Positions 56,301 to 64,000 of a DNA stretch of 64,000 nucleotides are shown piece by piece (position 1 is the first letter of the stretch; every line of letters begins with the position of its first letter). Source of the DNA: Mytilus edulis (lineage: Eukaryota; Mollusca; Bivalvia; Mytilida; Mytilidae); NCBI RefSeq assembly GCF_963676685.1, contig NC_092348.1, forward strand, positions 16,319,531-16,383,530. The letters run 5' to 3'. The position numbers were made by a program, and so were the translations under genes. The notes under the pieces were generated by a model. The model saw nothing but the letters and a program-made list of their open reading frames with translations, was not told the origin of the DNA and did not search any database.

Positions 56301-57759
56301 CAAGCAAGCTAAATAAAAAGACTGAAATTTTAGTTGCAAAGAACTGATGACTAACATATGACATATGGAATTGTCCTCTGAAAGTTGACATATTTGTTTT
56401 ATCTTGCAAATGCATATTTGCCTCAAGTTTGATACCATACCATTTTGTCCAAAGTAATGAACATAATGTTGTTCTCCTAATATATATCAATAGATATTTT
56501 ATAATTTAACATAATGATGAGTGTGTGTTAACCTTCAGGTGGCATTTCCCAAAACATTTTTTATTCAAACTTGTTCCTAGATGACCAAGGCCTCAAGGGG
56601 TTCAAATAAAAAATGAATGTACAATAAGCTAATTACAAAGTATGCAAAGTGATGGCAATAGCTCACTCTGGAGTTTTAGACAGTATAAAGGATGTGACTT
56701 CTTATGAAGACAATTTGTAAATTCTGTGCATATAAATTGGAAAGATAAAATAAATATCTGAACACATTTTAATAACAATATTTTCTGTCAACAAATATAC
56801 ATATAAATTAAGAATTGAATATATAACCAATTTTCAAAGACATGATTTCAGAGATATAAATATGTAAAATTTTACAATGCCCATACAAAATTATTTGTCC
56901 ACTTTTGCATTTGTGTAAAAAAAACATGTGAGGGATCTAAAAGAACCGAATATGCATTTTGACACAACATTTTGAATGTAATTTATCATTTTAAAACTGA
57001 CAGCTGCTAAAGTATTTGCACAAATTCAAGCTTTTTTTTTATCAGGCAGCATATCCTTCTGGAGGCTTGTTCACCTTTAAATCATACTGTCAAAAAATCT
57101 ATGACAAATATGTTATTGTTTGAAAAAGCATAGGAAGGACTCTTTGAAATTCCATTCAAACAATTAATGCATGAATTCCTCTATCCCAGGAAGGTCTAGG
57201 AGACATCTGCTTTTATTTTGGCTTTTATGTGCAGAATATCTAAATTTGCCTTTTATATAAATTTTTAATGATAGAGAGAAAAATACATAAAAATAAAAAC
57301 AACCTTAATATTAAAACAATAGTTGTATATAAATAAAACATTTGAAAGACATTTGATTTGGATACACTGATATCATCATAAAAATAAACAGGGAGATATC
57401 TATAACAAAATACAGTAATTGCTATAAAAAGTATGGTTAAATATGGATAAATACAAAAAAATAGGTGTGTATGATTTCAAAATAAGAATTACTTGTATGG
57501 CACTGAAAAATTGTAACAATCTGATTCTCTTTATGCCATTTTCAATCACAAAAATATAAACATCCACTACTAATATATTTATACATAAACATTAATATTG
57601 TATTTTAAAGCACAACATAGTTTAATCATAAGGTAGTTTACATTGGTATATATGAATACTGTACTAATCAATTTAGTAACTGTGCCAATTAAATATATAT
57701 ATTCATTTCATTATCAACAAATTCGGCAAAAACATGTTTTAAGTTTTCTCCAATTTGCA
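56301..57759. other. AT-rich intergenic stretch, no gene seen
   Basis: Very AT-rich without long open frames or recognised repeats. Part could be distal 3' UTR of a neighbouring gene, but nothing shows it. Confidence 0.35.
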
Positions 57760-58377
57760 AAAGGAGTAGGTTCAGTAAGACCCCTTTTTGGCTCCAAAAT
57801 ATAGCAGTTTTACAAAATTGTTTAAATGTAAACTTTTAGTTATTTTTTGGAAGGTATAATGCCTCTGCTACATAAGTATGGACTGTTTTTTGGCATAACA
57901 AATTAACAATGCACATATATCGGATACTTGCATCATAAAGTTATGCTAAATTACTGAAATCTTCACAATTTCAGCATTTTAGTTGAATTTTAGACGATTT
58001 CCGCTTAAATGAAAGTGGCCGCATTCGTGTTCATTCTTCATATTGAAATGTGAGTTGTGTTTAATGATAATACATACATAACATATATAAAGGTCTAGGA
58101 TGAACAGTTTTTTTTAACAAGGATGCAGCCACTTTCATTTTTTGTCAAAAACCATCTAAAAAGTGACAGTTTTTGGCATACTTGATAGATTTTTCATATT
58201 TAAGCTAGAATCAGAGCGTTTTTAATGAGTGAATCAGTTAAAATCTTTCACAAAAAATGATTGAATCAATTGAAATAGACATTTAGGTGTTTAAAAAGTG
58301 TCAAAAATCTTTCGTCAGATGAACTTGAATTTAGGCCAAAACCGGCCCTTACCGGACCTACTCCTTTAAAAAAAGAA
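57760..58377. mobile_element. MITE with ~40 bp terminal inverted repeats, copy 1
   Basis: Starts AAAGGAGTAGGTTCAGTAAG and ends CTTACCGGACCTACTCCTTT, complementary ends that extend about 40 bp with mismatches. Inside, ATGAAAGTGGCCGCATTCG (58011) faces GGATGCAGCCACTTTCATTT (about 58121), a second nested inverted pair. 618 bp, no open frame: a non-autonomous DNA transposon of unknown superfamily. No clear target-site duplication was seen. Confidence 0.7.
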
Positions 58378-58380
58378 AAA

Positions 58381-58530
58381 TATAAAACCAGGTTCAATCC
58401 ACCATTTTCTACATTTGAAAATGTCTGTGGTATGACAGTTGTTGCTCATTTGTTTTGCCATTTGATTAGGGACTTTCTGTTTAGAATTTTCATCGGAGAT
58501 CAGTTTTTTTGAGATTTAATTTTTCACTAG
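58381..58530 (+). repeat. SINE-like repeat F, partial
   Basis: TATAAAACCAGGTTCAATCC, ACCATTTTCTACATTTG and TTGATTAGGGACTTTCTG. It lies directly after the MITE end. Confidence 0.55.
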
Positions 58531-59251
58531 CTTTTTCAAAGGTGTTTACTGGAATTTTTAATGGTGTATGTTGACCAGACACATATCAAATAACATAATT
58601 CACCTTTCATTTCTTTTACGGGTACATTAAATTTTGTGTATATTTACAAAATTTATTATAGGAGTTGAAATAGTGCAGGGAGGGAAAGCAGGAGACTTTT
58701 GGACTCACTTTTTATAAAATTTAATGACATACATATGTAAAATGTGTCTCCAATATTATAATTTTGACAGAAAATATGTGATTATATTAAAGAACATATT
58801 ATAACTCTAGATCAGCATTTTTTTCCTACTCAATCACTAGTCTAGGGATACTAGGAAAATCCAAGATTTTAAGAAAACAATTTCTATTTTTCATAACTGA
58901 CCATTGAATAACTAAATGGTATTGCATTTACCTTTATTAAACTCAGGTATGGGTCAAAATCAAAACTTATTATAGGGTTTTATTCCTTATAGGTAAGAAA
59001 ATATGTCAAAAATCTTCACTGCGATTACAGAATCTTGTCATATTCTATTGATTCTTTAACTTTTATCTGAGACCCATGAATATTGAATTAGTCCCAGGTA
59101 ATTAACTAAGGAACGTGTTAATAATCTTTGTTCAAATTTGGATTATTCTCAGTTCTCATTTTTTAATTGTTATATTATTTGTAATTTGTTGTAATTTTTT
59201 TAACCTTGAAAATTCATGAATAAGACTTTGATTCTCCAACCACTTAAATTT
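58531..59251. other. AT-rich intergenic stretch, no gene seen
   Basis: No open frame or repeat recognised before the tandem duplication begins at 59252. Confidence 0.35.
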
Positions 59252-59767
59252 GTATAAGATTATCTGATTATAGTTATTAACCTTTAAAAATCAGTGTTTG
59301 GTCAAAAATTTTCAATAGAAAAGTTTGGATTAGAAAAAAAACCATGAGTTACTTCCCCCTTATATATGATGGTTAGGAATTCTGCAGGGCTCTTTTTTCC
59401 AATTATTTTGCAAGATTCTTAAAATTAATCATTTTGTACAAATCAAATTGAATAACATATTAATGTGAATGGTTTAAATGCCTCAAGATCATCAAAAATA
59501 ATTTTACTACGAAAATGAATAGTACATACTCTTATGAAATTCCTGGAGAAGTTTATAACTTAAAACTCAATACCATTTTCAAATAACAACATTTTATATT
59601 GGACATTTCTGGATTATTTTCCCTTATAATGAGAAGGGATATATATAAATATGAAAGTAAATGATAACATTGGAAGAAGAAAGAACAGGGTAGAAAAAAA
59701 CACTCTAGTTAACATCTAAAACTAATAGGTGTTTGATTTGTATTATAATAAGTCATTTTGGGATGAG

Positions 59768-60351
59768 AAAGGAGAAGGTTCTGTTAGACCCCTTTTTGGC
59801 CCAAAATATAGCAGTTTTACAAAATTGTGAAAATGTAATCTTTCAGCTATTTACTGGAAAGTAGAATGCTTTTGCTACATAAACATGGGTTGTTTTTGAC
59901 AAAACAATGTTCATATATTGGGTATTAGCTTCATTAAGTCATGCTAAATTACTGAAATCTTCACAAATTTAGCATTTTAGTTGAATTTTAGACAGTTTCC
60001 GTCTTAAATGAAAGTGGCCGCATTCGTGCTCATTCATAATATTGAAATGTAAGTTGTATTTGATGACAACACATAACATATATAAAGGTTGAGGATAAAC
60101 ACGGATGCGGCCACTTTCATTTTTGACACAAACCCATCTGAAAAGTGATGTTTTTTGGCATATTTGATAGATTTTTCATATATAAGCTTGAATCGGACCA
60201 TTTTTAATGATTACATCAGTTACAATCTTTCACATTAACCAATTGAATCAATAAAAATAGAAACTTAAGTGTTAAAAAAGTGTCCAAAATCTTTCGTTAG
60301 ATGAAACTGAAATTTGAGGCCAAAATCGGCCCTTACCGGACCTACTCCTTT
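59768..60351. mobile_element. MITE copy 2
   Basis: AAAGGAGAAGGTTCTGTTAG to CTTACCGGACCTACTCCTTT, with the inner ATGAAAGTGGCCGCATTCG and GGATGCGGCCACTTTCATTT pair. 584 bp. It lies inside the first block of the duplication. Confidence 0.7.
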
Positions 60352-61476
60352 AAAAATAATTCATAAAATTAGAACTTGAAAACAAATTCGAAATTTTTAG
60401 TTCAAAGAGCATAGATTCAATTAGTAACTTAAAAAATGCTGATTAATCTTAATGAAATTGAAATTGATTTTAGATAACTATGTAGTTTTCATTTTGATTA
60501 AAAAAAAATGGAATTCAATGGTTTAACTAAAAAAAAAAAATATAGATGAAATTGCACAAATCAGATAAAATGAACATTGAAATTTTTTAATACTATCTGA
60601 GATTGACAGAAACATATGGGTATAATACATTGTACATCTATGAAAAATCTACATTTTCAATTCACATGTTACTGTATTTTCCTTAGAATCAAAACAATAC
60701 TGATACAATTATAATTATATTATTACTGGTGTACCGAATTGTTAGCCTAATTATGATGTGTTCATTCTAGTACTAAAAAATTTCAGACAGCTTAAACTTT
60801 ATATCACAAGATATTTGCCTTTAAATTTAACGAGAAATTTAAATTTCATTAACTTACTTCATTTTATCCATGTAATTTAAAATACTGTAATTCCAAACTC
60901 ATTAGACCTTAAAAATTAATATAAAAAGAATGGAAAAAACATTCCCTAAATAATATTGTGTATAAGATTATCTGATTATAGTTATTAACCCTTAAAAATC
61001 AGTTTTTGGTCAAAATTTTTCAATAGAAAAGTTTGGATTAGAAAAAAAACCATGAGTTACTTCCCCCTTATATTTGATGGTTAGGAATTCTGCAGGGCTC
61101 TTTTATCCAATTATTTTGCAAGATACTTAAAATTAATCATTTTGTACAAATCAAATTGAATAACATATTAATGTGAATGGTTTAAATGCCTCAAGATCAT
61201 CAAAAATAATTTTACTACAAAAATGAATAGTACATACTCTTATGAAATTTCTGGAGAAGTTTATAACTTAAAACTCCATACCATTTTCAAATAACAACAT
61301 ATTAAATTTGGACGTTTCTGGATTAATTTCCCTTATAATGAGAAGGGATATATATAAATATGAAAGTAAATGATAACATTGGAGGAAGAAAGAACAGTGT
61401 AGAAAAAAACACTCTAGTTAACATCTAAAACTAAAAGGTGTTTGATTTGTATTATAATAAGTCATTTTGGGATGAG

Positions 61477-62061
61477 AAAGGAGTAGGTTCAGTTAGACCC
61501 CTTTTTGGCCCAAAAATATAGCAGTTTTACAAAATTGTGAAAATTTAATCTTTTAGCTATTTACTGGAAAGTAGAATGCTTCTGCTATATAAAAATGGGT
61601 TGTTTTTGACAAAACAATGTTCATATATTGGGTATTAGCTTCATTAAGTCATGCTAAATTACTGAAATCTTCACAAATTTAGCATTTTAGTTGAATTTTA
61701 GACAGTTTCCGTCTTAAATGAAAGTGGCCGCATTCGTGCTAATTCATAATATTGAAATGTAAGTTGTATTTGATGACAATACATAACATATATAAAGGTT
61801 GAGGATGAACACAGATGCAGCCACTTTCATTTTTGACACAAACCCATCTGAAAAGTGACGTTTTTTGGCATATTTGATAGATTTTTCATATATAAGCTTG
61901 AATCGGACCATTTTTAATGATAACATCAGTTACAATCTTTCACATTAACCAATTGAATCAATAAAAATAGAAACTTAAGTGTTAAAAAAGTGTCCAAAAT
62001 CTTTCGTTAGATGAAACTGAAATTTGAGGCCAAAATCGGCCCTTACCGGACCTACTCCTTT
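61477..62061. mobile_element. MITE copy 3
   Basis: Same ends and inner inverted pair as copy 2 and nearly the same sequence, as expected from the block duplication rather than a fresh insertion. Confidence 0.7.
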
Positions 62062-62559
62062 AAAAATAATTCATAAAATTAGAACTTGAAAACAATTTCG
62101 AAATTTTTAGTTCAAAGAGCATAGATTCAATTAGTAACTTAAAAAATGCTGATTAATCTTAATGAAATTGAAATTGATTTAGGTAAACTATGTAGTTTTC
62201 ATTTTGATTTAAAAAAAAAATGGAATTCAATGGTTTAACTAAAAAAAAAATTAGATGAAATTGCACAAATCAGATAAAATGAACATTGAAATTTTTCAAT
62301 ACTATCTGAGATTGACAGAAACATATGAGTATAATACATTGTACATCTATGAAAAATCTACATTTTCAATTCACATGTTACTGTATTTTCCTTAGAATCA
62401 AAACAATACTGATACAATTATAATTATATTATTACTGGTGTACTGAATTGTTAGCCTAATTATGATGTGTTCATTCTAGTACTAAAAAATTTCAGACAGC
62501 TTAAAAAAAAACATTCCCTAAATAATATTGTGTAAGTTAGTATAATCAAGATAATCAAA

Positions 62560-62865
62560 ACTAGAGGCTCTAAAGAGCCTGTGTCGCTCATCTTGGTCTA
62601 TGACTATGTGCATATTAAACAAAGGACACAGATGGATTCATGACAAAATTGTGTTTTGGTGTGGTGATGTGTTTGTAGATTTTACTTAACTGCACATTCT
62701 TTCTGCTTACAATTATCTCTATCTACAACGAACTTGGCCCAATAGTAACTGGAAAATATTTTGTAAAAATTTACAAAAATTTACAAAATTTATGAAAATT
62801 GTTAAAAATTGACTATAAAGGATAATAACTCCTTAAGGGGTCAATTGACCATTTTGAACATGGTT
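62560..62865 (-). mobile_element. 3'-end fragment of a family A element
   Basis: Minus-strand tail: CTAGAGGCTCTAAAGAGCC hairpin, GTGTCGCTCATCTTGGTCTA, then core text to TTAAGGGGTCAATTGACC. The 5' half is absent, replaced by the coding-like remnant at 62866. Confidence 0.6.
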
Positions 62866-63134
62866 ATATTTTGAAAGGAAAATTATTGCCTCTCGTATAT
62901 TTGATAGAAAATGAACTGCATTTTGATTTAGAGCGTCCTCTATAATATAGCTCACCAAGATTAGAATTCTTGCAAAATTTATTTCAAGTTTCCAAATCTG
63001 AGGAACATAAATTTGTTAAATCTTTTCATATGTGGATCATTACAAATGAAGATTTAGATCGAATACAGTTTTTAGGTTACCTAAATAAAAAAAATTCAGA
63101 TAAGACAGGGAAAAAGAGACAAAAGTTAATATAA
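62866..63134 (+). pseudogene. Coding-like remnant, unidentified
   Basis: One frame reads LPLVYLIENELHFDLERPL, a stop, then SSPRLEFLQNLFQVSKSEEH, KFVKSFHMWIITNEDLDRIQ and FLGYLNKKN to a TAA at 63132-63134. Apart from one stop codon it is open for about 85 codons with protein-like composition. It could be part of a retroelement protein or a lost exon. I do not recognise the family. Confidence 0.35.
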
Positions 63135-63840
63135 ACAAATGGAGTTATTCCTCCTTGTACTGGCTCTCTCCCATCACATGTATAATTTACAGATTTGTTT
63201 GTTTTCAATTGGATGTGTTGTTTGTGTAGATATTGTATGAACTTTGTGATTTATGTTGTTTTATATGCTCTATATGGGCTTTTTAATTAGGATTCGATTT
63301 GATTCGTACCCATAGGTTTTAACCCATACCATTCTATACTAGACAATACATAACTAAAAGTTTTATAGACAAAAAAGAAAATTAATTTCAGAGAAAAAAA
63401 TTGGATTTCTCATAGGGTGAAATCAAATTTATATGGCATTATTGCTGCCATGTATACCACCAAACATTCTCATGTAAGATTTCCTTAGTTCTTTTTGCCC
63501 AATATGCAGGGGAGAAGAGTATTAGGGTCACAATAGCCTAAGCAATTCAATTACGTGAAGGGCATTTTGACTCAATTTGCCATATTGACCAAAAAAAACC
63601 GGGAAATTTAAGAGATTAAACAGCCAATTGGTTTGACATGTTTAAGTTGGACTGACATATAAAATGGATACAAAAAGATGGGAACAGCACAAAGTTGTAG
63701 TCTAACCCAAATTAGATAATGAATTAATAAACAGAAATCTGTCCACATACTATATAAAGGTCTCCTGAAGTTTCACTGTCCCTGTAGTATTTAAACTAAG
63801 TTATCTAATTAAAATTATCTATACAATTATGCACAATTTT
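63135..63840 (-). other. Probable 3' flank or 3' UTR of the gene at 63841
   Basis: AT-rich sequence downstream of the stop codon of the minus-strand gene. No other gene is seen. Confidence 0.35.
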
Positions 63841-63969
63841 TCATATTTCTAAATCTTGATCTTCTTCCAGTAATCTTCTTCTTTTAAAGAGTTTATGTTG
63901 AATATCCCATCGTTTATAGCCTACCAGTGCTGTCAGGCCATATAAAAACATACAGATGTAACCAAGCAC
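63841..63969 (-). CDS. Last exon of an unidentified membrane protein
   Basis: On the minus strand a TATTGACAG acceptor (AG at 63970-63971) is followed by 42 codons and TGA at 63841-63843. The text opens VLGYICMFLYGLTALVGY, a hydrophobic segment fit for one membrane span, then a basic stretch KRWDIQHKLFKRRRLLEE and an acidic end DQDLEI. A span followed by Arg/Lys suggests a cytosolic C-terminus by the positive-inside rule. Earlier exons lie beyond the window. I do not recognise the protein. It also marks a convergent arrangement with the plus-strand PX gene. Confidence 0.5.
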   Translation of the reverse strand: MLGYICMFLYGLTALVGYKRWDIQHKLFKRRRLLEEDQDLEI

Positions 63970-64000
63970 CTGTCAATATAATAATAACATGTAAATACCT

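Larger units (their letters stand above)
59252..62535 (+). repeat. 1.7 kb tandem direct duplication
   Basis: TATAAGATTATCTGATTATA opens both blocks, at about 59252 and 60960, giving a period of about 1709 bp. The blocks run in parallel with few differences, each holding a MITE. The second block lacks about 130 bp near its end: after CAGACAGCTTAAA it jumps to AACATTCCCTAAATAATA. Non-coding throughout. Confidence 0.85.

Overview
The window looks like genomic DNA of a bivalve mollusc, most likely a marine mussel (Mytilus-like). The evidence is AT-rich sequence, spliced genes with GT-AG introns, an intronless B-box/TRIM-like gene family of the kind that is expanded in bivalves, and very dense interspersed repeats with a bivalve character. 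All calls come from reading the sequence. No database search was run, so family names rest on recognised motifs.

Host genes, left to right. (1) The last three coding exons of a Kelch-domain gene resembling KLHDC4 on + (360-3736). (2) A cluster of B-box zinc-finger/coiled-coil/beta-propeller genes, all on -: an intact 569-residue gene (27760-29469), a decayed paralogue with one nonsense codon and one frameshift (37946-39585), and an intact 572-residue gene (41856-43574). Between the first and second lies a tandem array of about 1.1 kb units (30201-35010). Each unit joins a propeller-only gene fragment to an unrelated spacer. (3) A three-exon PX-domain gene on + (48402-52662) that gives a 164-residue PX-only protein. 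(4) The last exon of an unrecognised one-pass membrane protein on - at the right edge (63841-63969).

Everything else is mostly mobile DNA. Several repeat families with unrelated sequences share one layout: a 5' palindrome, a GTC/GAC or GTCC microsatellite, a core of tandem 160-500 bp units, and a 3' hairpin. This is the layout of the bivalve 'pearl'-like, Helentron-associated non-autonomous elements. Copies lie at 1648-2617, 6047-6650, 6651-8436, 13472-15856, 22226-23803 and 51040-52230, with fragments at 55962-56300 and 62560-62865. An element at 12046-16254 carries two younger insertions, and each of those carries a further SINE-like insertion. An uninterrupted opposite-strand copy at 3779-4579 serves as an empty-site reference. 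Other elements are a 1.5 kb inverted-repeat transposon with a decayed unknown ORF (9095-10582), a Gypsy-like pol remnant (10705-11856), a decayed RTE-type LINE (18895-21752), three copies of a terminal-inverted-repeat MITE in and beside a 1.7 kb tandem duplication (57760-62535), and many short SINE-like copies.

The genes do not form an operon or an obvious pathway. The B-box cluster is a local family growing by duplication, including its 5' flanks, and decaying in place. The most unusual structure is the homogenised chimeric array beside it.
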